This document shows positions 9,570-22,895 of a stretch of DNA of 64,000 bases, one piece after another. Within the stretch, counting starts at the first letter, position 1. Every line of letters begins with the position of its first letter. The translations under genes and the position numbers were made by a program. The stretch spans positions 26,472,715 through 26,536,714 of the forward strand of contig CM025854.1 of NCBI GenBank assembly GCA_003952965.2, written 5' to 3'. The DNA is from Morella rubra (lineage: Eukaryota; Streptophyta; Magnoliopsida; Fagales; Myricaceae). Below the pieces are notes generated by a model, which saw only the letters and a list, made by a program, of their open reading frames with translations, was not told the DNA's origin and searched no databases.

Positions 9570-12500
9570 GTAGGGAAATGAGTTGTCAATGAGGAAATAG
9601 AAAACGACGGATTCTACGGTTTAGGTAAAACCAGCTTATTTTACAACGACGTCCGCATGTGAAATAAAAAGACATATATATATATATGTATGAAAAACCA
9701 CCCAATGGCCAAGGAAGGACAACATGGGTACCTTAAAAATTGAGGGTCTGTTTAGATTGTAATATTCAATACCCCTAATATTTTGAGATCGTCTCCTCGT
9801 TTTAATATATTTGATATCCTAGATACCCCAAATAAATAATTATTAAATTCGTACACTTTAATCTGTTACGCGTTTATGTAAAATTTACAGCGGATATAAA
9901 AAAAAAAATCATATATATGTATATTTAATAGTGGCGTTAAATACAACTAACAACTAACATTTTGCATGATGCTAAAGCTACTAGTGGCAATAGGTTGGTT
10001 TTAACTTCTTTTGATACGTTTCGCTTATAAGAGTAATATAATTTTAGTAGTTGAGGGTACCGAGTATCCAACTTTAATAATTATTTTATATATTTCGGAG
10101 CTTTTGTAGTTTTCATCGATTTTGTTTGGATGTACGTGGTAGTTGAAAGATAATTGGGAATTGTTTCTAATTCGAAACACGTGTGCAACTAATTTTTCTC
10201 CTTGAAATAAAACTCATTTGCTATTCCGGCTCGAAGTGCAATAATATTTCTTTTCCAACAGGAAAAATCGTATACTACTTTATTGTAATAGTCTCTGGAT
10301 ATATTCTTAGGGAAAAGACAAGTTATTTCGGATTTGGCTTCGAATGTCACTTTTTTGTGTCCTTTTTTTTTTTTTTTTTTTAAGAACAAGTTTATAACAG
10401 GGACGACCGAAACTGGACTGTGTGAGGGCCATGACTTCCGGTCCAGCCATCCAAAAAATGAAAGAATTTTTTTTAGGTTATATTTATTTTATCTTTATGA
10501 GATTGGCTCTTCTAATAAACTATATTATTATAATTTGATCCGTAATTTTGTTTCTACTGTTTGCGTGTGTATATTTTTTGTGGGTTAATGATTTTTTAAG
10601 TTCATGAGTTTTACATATTTTTAAAAAATCATCTCTAAATTTTCGTTTTGCTCAATTTTGTTTATCATTTATTTTTATTTATCAATTTAATCTTTCTGTC
10701 TATTTTCATTAATAACATATACTATCAGCTAATGGCCATTCACGTTACATTCAATCAGATAATTCATTATATGTATTAAAATTTATTAAAAAATACTACA
10801 TCAAAATCATTGTGCCACATCATAAAAATAAAAATATTACCAAAAAAAATTAACTTTTTATTAAAAAACTAATAATATTAAAAAAAATTAATAACCGTAG
10901 TCAGCCATCTACTCACCCACCCAGGCCTCTTGATTATATATTACTGAAGCGGGAAAGAGAAACTCGAACGAAGAAGGAAGAAAAAAAAAAAAACAAAAAA
11001 CAAAACAAAACAAAAAAACAGAAAGAGAAGGGTGTTTGCTTTCCGACTGCTCACTGAAGATTTTCGGCAAAAACAATGCGACAGATAACTTTACAGGCAG
11101 TAAAGTAAGAGAATCACATCAGACTGCACGAACTTCAATTTTTTCCCTCCAAAATTACTTGTACTTAGGAGAACTGGTGGGAAAATGTTAAAGAAACTAT
11201 TTACTATGTATATAGATAATAGCTATTTTGCTCCATATGCATGCAATTCACCCTTAAGACATTTAGACGAAGATAAATTTATTTATGTGAAGATAAATAA
11301 ATTTACAAGTAATTTCAATCTTAGATATTTTAGATGAAGATAAATAAATTTATCCCAAGAAATTAGAGGATTGACGCTAAAATAAGTGAGCAATTTTGAA
11401 TTATAAAACATTTAAGTTTTATTATATTTAATCACTTTGACATAAACAAAAAGAATATGCATTAAATGTTAGAGGATTCGTATTATCTGATAATTATAAT
11501 AAATATGGTAGGTCCCATATATTATATCATTATAAATGCACTCGTAAACTTTGACCATTTGAAATATTTAGAAATAAAAATTAAGAATATTGAAGTTTTA
11601 TTGGATTTTGTGATAAAATGAAAAAAAATATAAAATTTTATGAAAGTTAATGAAATTTTTTTAAAAAAAATAAAATTTTATTAGAATTAATGAAGACGTG
11701 ACGAGATGAATGATTTGAGTGTATTTATTGTAATGTAAATAGGTGATTAAGTTTGAGATATTATTTTGAAAATATTTTACTTGATAAAAATTTTGAATTA
11801 ATTATATTTGTAAATTAAAATTTTGGAATAAAAAGAAATTTTGGTACAACTAATAATTTACAAACGCCTAAATTGTCTCTCGTACGAATATTTAAAAAAG
11901 AAAATTTGTACCACGTTGCCGAGCAACACCAGTATAATTGTGAATTTACTGAGCAATGAAATAAGTTTTTGTTAAAAAAAAAACAAAAAGGATAAAGAAA
12001 ACCAACAGGAGAATATGTTTGTAAAATGAGATAAGCAATTGACTTTGACCATAAACGTGTAGAAATGAAAGCCCAACCAGATCAAGCTGGCTCGCATGGA
12101 CTGCCCCTCAGTCTCTCTCTCACAGTTTGACTTTTCTATGAAAAATGAATGATCCTATCGAGTAGAAAATGATTATTTTGCTGGACTTCTTACCACGCGC
12201 GCCAATTGCGGACCGAACAAAATAAAAGAGACCACGGGAGAGTAGGTCCCACCAGGTACAGATTTTAGATCCAATGTCTTATCGCTCACAGACTTCGGAG
12301 TGCGATCATGCCACGTGCCCCTGTTTTAAGATCTGGAATCTAATTTGCTTTCCGGCAAATAAAGCTACCACGTGCATAGCCCTCAAGATGTCCAATGAAT
12401 AGTGGGAGTTAACTGTGGTCCGAACAATAGTTGTACCATACAATCCAATCCAATACTTAAATCTTAAGAAAAACAACACAAAAGCCAGGAGTTGTGTTTT

Positions 12501-12903
12501 TTTTTATTGGTTGATTTACAAAAATTATTTATCTTGTAAATATATCATAGCTAAGATGATGTCTATTATTGTTTAATAAAAAATTCAACTTTAACAAAAA
12601 TTAAAGTCAAAATTTTTATTACTAAACATCAACATTTCAAAAATTTCACACAAATTTTAACAATTGTTCATACCACTTCAATACAAGATTATATTAAATA
12701 TTATTTCTCTTCACTTTTTGAAAAATTATAATAAAAATCATTTTACAATCAAACATTCTAAAACTTTTTCATCTAACTTTTCACAGTACAATCTCAAAAT
12801 TTTTAAAATTTATGCTCGGTAATAATCACCTAAGCTACTAAAGAAGAAAAATAGTTTCAGATGTTAATTTCTCAATAAAATCCCACAATATGATGCTAAT
12901 AAA
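9570..12903. other. Gene-free AT-rich intergenic DNA
   Basis: No gene is supported. Very AT-rich blocks at 11200-11880 and 12480-12830 look like decayed transposon sequence. Two CACGTG (G-box) motifs occur near 12313 and 12371, but no gene starts nearby. Homopurine and A-rich tracts lie near 10980. Confidence 0.45.
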
Positions 12904-13106
12904 ACTCAAGATCCTCGAAGAAGCTTGTCTATTTCCAACTGTACTCTCTTGTTATACAGCTGTTAGCAATATGTTATTATTTTAGTTTTACCACTCATTT
13001 TAGAGCTCGATTACTTTGTATATAAATAGCCGATATATCATAATAAAATAAACAAGTTGGTTAACACCACAATATGCTATCTCTTTTTACTTTTACTCTG
13101 TTAACA
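12904..13106 (+). repeat. 5' LTR of Copia element, first ~60 bp missing
   Basis: From ACTCAAGAT onward this matches the 3' LTR (16903-17105) over the same 203 bp. It contains TATATAAATAG as the likely LTR TATA box and ends in CA directly before the primer-binding site. The 61 bp that open the 3' LTR are not recognisable upstream of 12904, so the 5' end was lost or replaced. Confidence 0.8.
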
Positions 13107-13118
13107 TGGTATCAGAGC
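13107..13118 (+). other. Primer-binding site for initiator tRNA-Met
   Basis: TGGTATCAGAGC immediately follows the 5' LTR. It is the standard plant Copia site complementary to the 3' end of initiator methionine tRNA. Confidence 0.85.
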
Positions 13119-16100
13119 ACTAAAACCATCTCCGCACCTTTGATTTCTTACCTTCCAAATGACCAACTCTTGAATCATTAATGATCCTACCAATCCTTAC
13201 TATATGCACCATGGCGATAGCTCATCTAGTATTCTAGTTTCTCAACCACTGATTGGAGTGAATTATAATGCATGAAAAAGAGCAATGACAATTGGGTTGA
13301 ACGTGAAGAACAAGCTAGGCTTTGTTACTGGCGTGATGCACAAACCGTTACCTTCGAATGCGATGTTCGTTCACTGGAACAGATGCAATATGATGGTGTT
13401 ATCTTGGTTAGGTAATTCTTTATCCAAGGATATCGCTAGTTCTATCCTTTACATCGATTCGACCAAAGAGCTTTGGGGTGAATTGAAAGATAGGTATTCT
13501 GAGCGTAATGGACCTAAAATTTTTCAATTATAGAGATTAATTTCTTCGTTGAAACAAGGTCAGATAAATGTCAGTACCTATTTAACCAAAATGAAGAGCT
13601 TGTGGGATGAACTTATGAATTTCAAACCACAGCCTATCTGTAAATGTGATCCAGCATGCAACTGTGGCGTGATTATAATCCTTAATGGATTACCACCATT
13701 AGGAGCAAGTGATTCAGTTTCTCAGTGGACTTAATGACTCCTATTCTGCAACACGGGAGCAAATTCTTCTACTTGATCCTCTGCCTCCTCTTAATAAAGT
13801 GCATGCAATGGTGCACACTCAAGAGAGACAGAAAGGCCTCTCATTACCAGCTGAAATAGAGGTTGAAGCTTCAGCAATAGTGAGCCGATCTTGTCCTACG
13901 CCACAATACCGTGGAAATCAACAGCCATATCAGAAGAAGGACAGACCGATTTGCAGTCATTGTGGAATGACTGGCCACACTGTCGACAAGTGTTATAAAC
14001 TCTATGGATATCCTCCTGGATATAAGCATGGAAAGAATCAATCTGGACCAGCAGCACACCAAGTCTTTGGTTATTTTCCAAAATCTTCTTCAACGACTAG
14101 TGATGATCCTCCAATATCGCAGCCTCAATTTCCTTTTTCACGAGAGCAATGTGATCAACTGCTTCTTCTTCTTCAATCACAAGGAAATCAATCTCCCATA
14201 CATCAAGCCAATGTTGTGAAAGTTCCTTCTACTGATTCTCTTTTGAGCTCAGCAAGTATTCACATCACTTGTACCACTTTATCCTCCAAATTATCCTCTG
14301 TTTCTTGGATTCTCGATTCAGGAGCAACAGATCATGTTGTTTACTCACCATCTTTCTTTACATTTGATATTTCTGTTATCAATACAAAACTCAGATTAAC
14401 TAATGGAGATTCTGTTCTAGTAACTCATATAGGTTCAGTTCAACTCTTTGATTCCCTCCTGTTGACCCGAGTTCCTTGTGTCCCTTCATTTCAGTTCAAT
14501 TTAATATCTGTCAGTCAATTAACTCGGTCAAATGACTACTGCCTTCTCATGATTTCTAGATTTTGTCTTATCCAGGACCGATCCTCATGGAAGATGATTG
14601 GATTGTGTAAAGCACGACAAGGCTTGTACTATTTTGTGCAACCTCTTTATCATGCTTCTTTACAATCTATCAATTCTCATGTTCTCCCTTTCAATTCTGC
14701 TATCTGCAATTCCATTTTCAATTTCCATAATTCTACTGATCTTGATCCGTGGCATTGTCATTTAGGACATGTTTCTGCAGATCGAATCAGCACTTTGCAT
14801 CATATGTTTCCTTTTATTCAATCTAATAAAGTTCACTGCAGTTCTCGTCACTATGCAAAGCAGCATAGGTTGCCTTTTCCTCTTAGCACCACTTGTTCCG
14901 CTCATATTTTTTATCTTATTCATATCGATATTTGGGGTCCTGTTTTCTACCCTATTTTTAACTGGTTGTCAGTATTTCTTAATAATAGTCGATGACCATT
15001 CCAAATGTACCTGGGTCTATTTGATGAAACAAAATCAAAGACCTGCTCCCTTCTTATCTCATTCATTCAGTATGTTAAAACTCATTTTAACACCAAAGTC
15101 AATACCATATGTTCTGATAATGGTGCTGAGTTTTCTATGCCTTCCTTTTATTCTTCCAAATGCATTACACATCAAATTAGCTACGTTGCAACTCCCCAAC
15201 AAAATTGAGTTGTTGAACGCAAGCATAGGTACATTCTCAATGTCGCAAGAGCCTTGCAGTTTCAATCAAATCTTCCCTTGAAATTTTGGGGAGAATGTGT
15301 ACTCGCTGCCACTTATATTCTCAATCGGATTCCTACACTTTTCCTTAGAAACAGATCTCCTTTTTAGTGTCTTTTCAACAAAATTCCTTCCTACTCTCAT
15401 TTCAAGATTTTTGGCCATTTATGTTATGCCTCTACTCTTGCACATTACAGGCAAAAATTTTATTCAAGAGCCCGACAGTGTCTCTTTCTAGGCTATCTCT
15501 TTGGGGTCAAAGCTTACAAGCTTTATGATCTCACTTCTCATAGCCTCCTCTATTCCAGAGATGTCATGTTCTATGAAACCATTTTTCCATAAAAAACTAT
15601 TCCTTCTTCCAATTCTACTCCTTTACCTGTTTCTATTTCTCTACCACCTGATTTTTCCTTCTGCAATTCTCAGCCTCTAGATATTCCTTCAGCAATTTCT
15701 GATTCTTTCTCTTCACCTATTTCAAGATCTTTATGGTTTAAAGCAAGCCTCTAGACAGTGGTTTTTCAAGTTATCATCATTTCTGGTTTCATATGGCTTT
15801 GAGCAGTGTCGATCAGATTATTCTCTTTTCACTAAAGTTTGTGATTCACAGTTCATGGCTTTATTGATCTATGTTGATGATATATTAATTACTAGTACTG
15901 ATTCTTCCTCTATCATTCATATTAAGAACTTACTACATTTGAAGTTCAACATAAAAGATCTTGAAACTCCGAAGTTCTTCCTTGGCATTAAGATTGCTCT
16001 TTCTTCAAAAGGGATTTCCATTTGCCAACGTAAATATGTGCTAGATCTCTTTGAGGAAACAAGATTTCTTGGTTGCAAATCAGCTCCTACGCCTCTTGAG

Positions 16101-16391
16101 CAACATCAAAAATTTTGCCTTGACGATGGTGATTTATTGCCTGATGCCAGTTCCTATTGCAGATTGGTTGCAAAACTCCTCTACCTCACCTTTACTCGGC
16201 CTGATCTCTCTCATTCTGTCCACATTCTTACCCAATTTATGGACAAACCCCGAAGCTCTCATCTTGCTGCCTGTCATCGTGTTCTTCGCTACATAAAATC
16301 CAGTCTAGGCCAAGGGTTGTTCTATTCCTTTGATTCTGATTTGCAACTTAAAGCTTTCTGTGATTCAGATTGGGCCAACTGCCCTGATGCT

Positions 16392-18109
16392 CGCAGGTCT
16401 CTCACTGGCTTTTGCATCTTCCTTGGTCCCTCTCTTATTTCATGGCGCTGCAAGAAACAGAATGCCATTTCTCATTCTTCTACTGAGTCTGAATATCGCG
16501 CCATGGCTGCCACTTGTTGTGAACTTCAATGGTTGGTTTATCTCTAAGCCGATTTTTGCCTCCCACATACTAAACCAGCCCTGTTGTTCTGTGATAACAA
16601 AGCCGCTCTCCACATAGCTGCTAATCCCCCATTTCATGAAAGCACAAAGCACATTGACTTAGACTGCCACATTGTCCGTGAGAAGATTCATAGTAAGCTC
16701 CTTCACCCGTTACAAGTCTCTACCACTAACCAGCTCAGTGACGTTTTTACCAAGCAACTTGGGATCACACAGTTTCGTACTCTCCTTGCCAATATGGGTG
16801 TCCACGATCTTTACACTCCATCTTGGGGGTGGGGGTGGGGGTGATAAATATAACAAAGTTTTCTCATAAGTACTTCCAAGTTACAGATTCCTATTTTAGA
16901 AGACTCAAGATACTCGAAGAAGCTTATTTATTTCCAACTGTACTCTCTTGTTATACAGCTGTTAGCAGTCTGTTATTATTTTAGTTTTACCGCTCATTTT
17001 AGAGCTTGATTACTTTGTATATAAATAGCCGATATATTAGAGTAAAATAAACAAGTTGGTTAACACCACAATACGCTATCTCCTTTTACTTTTACTCTAT
17101 TGACACAATATCACAATAACAATTTTTTTTTTCAAGGAGGCCAATATTCATTCTCGATATTGCATTTTCACTTAGGTTAATTGGAAAAGAAAATTTATTT
17201 ATACTCCTTTAAGTTATTTACAACATATTTGCTATAGGGAGCCTTGATTGTGTTTGTTGGCAAATTAGAGAAAACTCTCATCTAGAAAAAGAAAAAAAAG
17301 TCCAACTCGAAGACTTTTATAGCATTTTTTTAATATATATATATTTTTGTGATGATTAAGAAATTTGTATGAGATAAGTTCTTTTGGTGTTTTAAAAAAT
17401 GGTGAGGCTAGTAGTCTAGTGGTGTTTAGAAAGAGAATGAGAATTTTTGTTGAAATTTATTCTCTCAAATAATGTAATAATAAAAAAAAATATGTTTGAA
17501 AATAAGATTTTTGTGAGATGAGTTTTTATGGATATTTGTAAAATATTTTTTGTTGTTGTTGCTTTTCACTAAAACTGAGATCAGTGATTAGACAAAAAAT
17601 TAATTCAAGATTGATTTATTTTTTTTGTGTGTGGAAAAATAATATCTGGATTAAAAATGTTGTTAAAATTAAAAAAAAAAAAAAAATGTTTTCTAGACCA
17701 TCAATTGCTTTTGAAAACTTTTTTATTTTTTTTCAATGATTAAGAAAATTTATTGATATATATTTTTTGGGGTGTTTACGAGGATGGTGTGATTTATAGA
17801 AAAAATATTTGGAAAGGAAAAGTTTTTTAAATTTATTATCTTGCAGAATGTGAGAGTAATAAGTATGTTTGGAAATAAGATTGTTGTAAGAAAAAGGATT
17901 TTATAAGTTTTTGTTTTTTTTTTTTGTGAAGAGTTTATCTTGATGTGGTTAGTTCTGTCATACATAGTGCCGGAACTACTCTTAACAAAGAGATTCTCAA
18001 ATTAAGTTAAAGGTGGCAAAAAAAAAAAACGGATAGAACCGGAATGACCAATTCTAGTTCTGTTCCGATACTTATCGGAATACAATTTTTTGTTTTGTTT
18101 TGATTCCAT
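16392..18109 (+). repeat. Unit 1 of a 1.7-kb tandem duplication
   Basis: The unit runs from inside Copia RNase H (CGCAGGTCTCTCACTGG) through the polypurine tract, the 3' LTR and about 1 kb of AT-rich flank. It ends inside the beginning of an hAT-like element (TTGATTCCAT). Unit 2 at 18110-19797 repeats it in direct orientation with scattered substitutions and indels. Confidence 0.9.
16842..17105 (+). repeat. 3' LTR of Copia element
   Basis: It is 264 bp, opens TGATAAATATAAC and ends TTGACA. It directly follows a G-rich polypurine tract (GGGGGTGGGGGTGGGGG) that primes plus-strand synthesis. It shares the internal TATA and 3' half with the 5' LTR. Confidence 0.88.
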
Positions 18110-19797
18110 CGCAGGTCTCTCACTGGCTTTTGCATCTTCCTTGGTTCCTCTCTCATTTCATGGCGCTGCAAGAAACAGAATACCATTTCTCGTTCTTCTG
18201 TTGAGTCTGAATATCGCGCCATGGCTGCCACTTGTTGTGAACTTCAATGGTTGGTTTATCTCTAAGCCGATTTTTGCCTCCCACATACTAAACCAACTCT
18301 GTTGTTCTGTGATAACAAAGCCGCTCTCCATATAGCTGCTAATCCCCCATTTCATGAAAGCACAAGCACATTGACTTAGACTGCCACTTTGTCCGTGAGA
18401 AGATTCATAGTAAGCTCCTTCACCTGTTACATGTCTCTACCACTCACCAGCTCAATGACGTTTTTACCAAACAGCTTGGGATCACACAGTTTCGTACTCT
18501 CCTTGCCAATATGGGTGTCCACGATCTTTACACTCCATCTTTGGGGGGGGGGGGGTGATAAATATAACAGAGTTTTCTCACGAGTACTTCCAAGTTCCAG
18601 ATTCCTATTCTAGAAGACTCAAGATACTCGAAGAAGCTTGTTTATTTCCAGTTGTACTCTCTTGTTATACAGCTGTTAGCAGTCTGTTATTATTTTAGTT
18701 TTACCGCTCATTTTAGAGCTCGATTACTTTGTTTCTAAATAGCCGATATATCAAAGTAAAATAAACAAGTTGGTTAACACCACAATACGCTATCTCCTTT
18801 TACTTTTACTCTGTTAACACAATATCACAATAACAAATTTTTTTTTTCAAGGAGGCCAATATTCATTCTCGATATTGCATTTTCACTTAGGTTAATTGGA
18901 AAAGAAAATTTATTTATACTCCTTTTAGTTATTTACAACATTTTTGCTATAGGGAGCCTTGATTGTGTTTGTTGGCAAATTAGAGAAAACTCTCATCTAG
19001 AAAAAGAAAAAAAAGTCCAACTCGAAGACTTTTATAGCATTTTTTTGAAAAAATATATATTTTTGTGATGATAAGAAATTTGTATGAGATAAGTTCTTTT
19101 GGTGTTTTAAAAAATGGTGAGGCTAGTAGTCCAGTGATGTTTAGAAAGAGAATGAGAGTTTTTGTTGAAATTTATTCCCTCGAATAATGTAATAATAAAA
19201 AAATATATTTAAAAATAAGATTTTTGTGAGATGAGTTTTTATGGATATTTGTAAAAGTTTTTTTTGTTATTGTTGTTTTTCACTAAAACTGAGATCAGTG
19301 ATTAGACAAAAAAATAATTCAAGATTGATTTATTTTTTTTGTGTGTGGAAAAATAATATCTAGATTAAAAATGTTGTTAAAATAAAATAAAAAATATTTT
19401 CTAGACCATCAAGTGTTTTTTTTTTTTTTTGCAATGATTAAGAAAATTTATTGATATATATTTTTTGGGGTGTTTACGAGGATGGTGTGATTTATAGAAA
19501 AAATATTTGGAATGGAATTTTTTTAAAATTTATTATCTTGAAGAATGTGAGAGTAATAAGTATGTTTGGAAATAAGATTGTTGTGAGAAAAAGGATTTTA
19601 TAAGTTTTTGTTTTTGTGAAGAATTTGTCTTGATGTGGTTAGTTCTTTTATACATAGTGCAGCAACTACTCTTAACAAAGAGACTCTCAGATTAAATCTT
19701 AAGGGTGAGAACCAAAACCGATAAAATCGGAATGACCAATTCTAGTTCCGTTCCGATACTCATTGGAATATAATTTTTTGTTTTGTTTTGATTCCAT
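18110..19797 (+). repeat. Unit 2 of the 1.7-kb tandem duplication
   Basis: This direct copy of 16392-18109 contains an RNase H fragment, a polypurine tract that has become an unbroken run of G, a second 3' LTR and the same AT-rich flank. The join reads TTGATTCCAT-CGCAGG, fusing the hAT-like element end of unit 1 to Copia RNase H. Confidence 0.9.
18556..18819 (+). repeat. Duplicated copy of the Copia 3' LTR
   Basis: It is 264 bp from TGATAAATATAAC to GTTAACA, the same length as the LTR at 16842-17105. It arose by the tandem duplication, not by a separate insertion, because the flanks are duplicated with it. Confidence 0.88.
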
Positions 19798-20377
19798 TCT
19801 GGTATTCATTGGAATGTAATTTTACTGGAATGGAATCGGAACAAAACCGAAATTTCTGGAATTAGAACCGAAAATTCTGGTATGGCATGTGAGCTTTTTT
19901 GGACATAATTTTTTAAGGCCCTAATAAGTCACAAATGTTTTTAGGACCAACTGTTTGGAAGATATTTATGTTATTCATCATAAATTAATAATAAATGTAA
20001 ACATTCATCTAAAATTTAGATTCTAAAATAAATATCAAGCAAATTCTATACGTCATACTTTATTTTGATCCCTATATTTTTTTTAAAAAAAAATCGTAAA
20101 TTTTGATATTTTTTAGTTATTCATCATAAATTAACAATAAATATAAAATATTCATCTAAAATCTAGATTCTAAAATAAACATTCAATCAAATTTCATTTA
20201 TTATACTTTATTTTGAGCACTTTTTTTAGTTTATTTTTTTAAAAAAATTAGAACCAAGATTTCTGGTTCCGATTCTAATTTTGGAAATTGTCAAAAATAA
20301 CGTACAATTCCATTTTCAATATATGCCAGAATCAAAACCGAAAATTCCGATTTTTGTCGAAATTTTTGTCCACCCTA
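19700..20377. mobile_element. Non-autonomous hAT-like element, 678 bp
   Basis: The ends are inverted and resemble hAT termini: TAAGGGTG at the left, and CACCCTA at the right, which reads TAGGGTG on the other strand. Inside each end are related blocks rich in CCGAAA and CGGAAT. The flanks TTAAATCT (19692-19699) and TTGAATCT (20378-20385) form an 8-bp target duplication with one mismatch, the length typical of hAT. No transposase frame is present. Its first ~100 bp also occur at the end of unit 1 (about 18010-18109). Confidence 0.65.
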
Positions 20378-20385
20378 TTGAATCT

Positions 20386-22695
20386 ATAAAAAGATTAGAC
20401 TTAGTTTGTGGTTAGATAAAGCTTGAGCTAGACGAGGAAGAGGAGATGTCTTTTATTTTTAATGCTTTTATTGGACCAGAAAAGGCCTGATCAAGATCCA
20501 ACGAGTGGTGAATCATTTTAAATGGAAGTGGAAGTAGAACTTGGTTGGACGCTCAACTTTTTATTTTAAATAGGTTAGGAATGTGGGCTTGAGTAATGTT
20601 TGGTCCGAGCAGAGATGTGGTCCAAGTCCAGGATACAGGTTCGCTATTCGACTAGGTGCATGACAGTTGACATATAATTGGGTTGACACATGTGACATTT
20701 CGTAAGCAGACAGGAAGGTACACAAAAATCTTTTACAGTTGTATTTGACGTGACGTGTGTGAGTATAGTAGGTTCAATTTTTACCACGGATGTGGTAGGT
20801 AGGCGGAATACACATAGTAAAACGGTACATTGTAAATCACTAGGAACAAGATAAAGGTTGCCACTTACCCAACAAGAAAAACGGTGACCCATGCCTAATA
20901 AAATAAATAAAAAATCATAGAGTATGTCGTGGACCAATCGCGGTCCACTCCCTTATAAAGTAAAACATTGTTACGCTTTTTTTTTGCCTAGCGGAATCGG
21001 TCCCTAGTCAAGTGCTCAGTGGAAAAAAAACAAAAAAAAAAACACTTGGTCCCCATTCAGCTGCAGCCCTATCATGTTTACTATATCAACTTTTAATTTA
21101 GTCCGTTCATCAACCAGCCGAACCTCAGAAGATTTGATCCAAACAAAAATAATTAAATACTTTATGTAACTGGGCCGGAATAAATAGTCAATTGAATGAC
21201 GGTCCAAGCAATTTTATATCGTAGATCTGTGGGAATTTTTAATATCCCGAGGAAAATATGGCCTTGGCGAGGAAAATAAGAAAAATAGAGAGAGAGAGTT
21301 GAATTTGTGGATGTAAAGTTAATTAAGGTGATACACAAACATGATAAAGAATTCTTTTAACATACAAAACTACCGACAAAAAAAAAAAATTTATGAAATT
21401 TATTCGTATTTTTGTGTTTTTATAGTCCCCCCCCCCCCCCCCCCTCCCGCAGATTTTAATAAATGATTTAAATAAAAAGAAAAAGCCGTGAGCTCTAGCC
21501 AGTTTCTCCCAAGGTTTCAATATATTAAAAAATTATGAAGATTGTAAAATGAAAATTTCGTGTAAAGATCTCACAACTTGAAAGCAGACGTATTGACGAA
21601 AGCCGGATGTCATCTGCCCTTCGATTGTGTTTGACCGGAAGATAGAGCTGATTCGACACCGAGTTGTTACCCGATACAAAGGGAAATCTGACTATGCGTA
21701 TCTTACCAGCATTCTCGAAGATTATTTTGCCTTATAATTGAACTTTAATTCTCATTTCTTTCTTTCACTGTTAAAACTTCTACCACTTTCAGTACGCAAC
21801 CAAAATAATAAAGAATTAATTTATATTGTCTTTCATGCTCTTTCCCGATTTTGACCGTAGACCAAAATTTTCATCGGTAGAAAATTGAGTCCCTAGTTTG
21901 GAGTAACTTAAGTGAGAGACTTATGTTACACGCCTTTTAAAAAAAAGAAATAAATTATTTTTCTATCAAAATATTTAAAAGAAGTCAAAACTTTCAAAAT
22001 TATTCCATCTAATTCCAAAATTATCAAATCAATAACTATCATGGATAAAAATTTATATATTGTTGTTAGATTAAAGTTAAATGTAAAATATAATTGTATA
22101 TTTTACGAGTTTGATATGTTGGTACGTCGGTATTAAAATAGCGCCGGAGGTGTGACTTCTTCCTGGATGTCGTTGGTATAAGCGCCTCATCCGCCCCACC
22201 TAAAGGCATGGTTCCCTACTTTTCCGCATCCGAACTGATCAAAAAATGCAACCAAAGGCAAACGTCACGGACATCTTGTCTTCTCTCTCTTGGACCCTTC
22301 TACGCAGTGGAACCCAAACGGCGGGTCCAATCTATAAACTCGGTCGAGCAAACCAGTGGTCAAAAAAGAACAATCACCTCCCCTACAGTGGCGTACACAT
22401 TTGTTTTTCTGAAAAAAGCCAACATATTTCCTTTTCTCTTTAACTTTATCAATTTCCAAAAGTTAAAGGCATCTTCCACTAAGATCGCATCGCCAGCTCA
22501 TTTTCTTCTTTTGAACACATTTTTCTATCTGCCAAGTTGGAATCTCATGCTTAGAGAAAAAAGTCGGAATCTCATTTGTTTAAAAAAAAAAATTCCAAAG
22601 AGCAAAGATTATTATAAGCCCCCCACATGGCTTTCAAATCCGCGAAGGTCTACAGGTGCCACCCGATAGACGGTAGTGCATTTCAGATTGCATTG
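20386..22695. other. Intergenic DNA
   Basis: No gene is supported. A 19-base poly(C) run lies at 21427-21445. The right part, from about 22140, is less AT-rich and may include promoter sequence of the lipase gene. Confidence 0.4.
21427..21445 (+). repeat. Poly(C) run, 19 bases
   Basis: Nineteen consecutive C in an otherwise AT-rich intergenic stretch. Confidence 0.9.
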
Positions 22696-22704
22696 TTATA
22701 AAAG
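22696..22704 (+). promoter_or_regulatory. TATA box of the lipase gene
   Basis: TTATAAAAG lies about 190 bases upstream of the chosen ATG at 22896, consistent with transcription from about 22730. Confidence 0.5.
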
Positions 22705-22895
22705 TGCAGTCAATCGCAGAACCTTTGACATAGGAAGTTTTTTTTTTTTTTTGTGGTTCTTTTTTGGCTTGCTTTCTCGTTTATGTTTTTTGATGGTGTC
22801 TTAAGAGGTGGGTTTGGGATTTTGTAGTATATAGCGCTAGGGTCTGGGTTCAGTTGAGGAAGGAGAGGAGGAGAGAGGTGACGGTACCGGTAACC

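Larger units (their letters stand above)
12904..17105 (+). mobile_element. Degenerate Ty1/Copia LTR retrotransposon
   Basis: The order LTR, primer-binding site, Gag, protease, integrase, reverse transcriptase, RNase H, LTR defines Copia. Visible landmarks are the Gag zinc knuckle CSHCGMTGHTVDKC (13952-13993), protease LDSGATDHV (about 14311), pre-integrase WHCHLGHVS (about 14750), integrase DIWGP and SDNGAEF (about 14920 and 15112), reverse transcriptase YVDD (15870-15881) and RNase H AFCDSDWANC with STESEYRA. Gag is broken by a stop at 13531 and by frame changes near 13730. Integrase is split near 14995 and 15206. Most of the N-terminal half of reverse transcriptase is missing: only about 130 bases separate the end of integrase (about 15590) from the LYGLKQASRQW motif (about 15725). 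The element cannot be autonomous. Confidence 0.92.

Noticed and set aside
12300-12380. Two CACGTG motifs as a promoter
   Set aside because: No transcription unit begins nearby; the closest feature is a Copia LTR 500 bases away.
22208-22669. 153-codon plus-strand open frame upstream of the lipase gene
   Set aside because: It has no motifs, lies in the promoter region and lacks conserved blocks.
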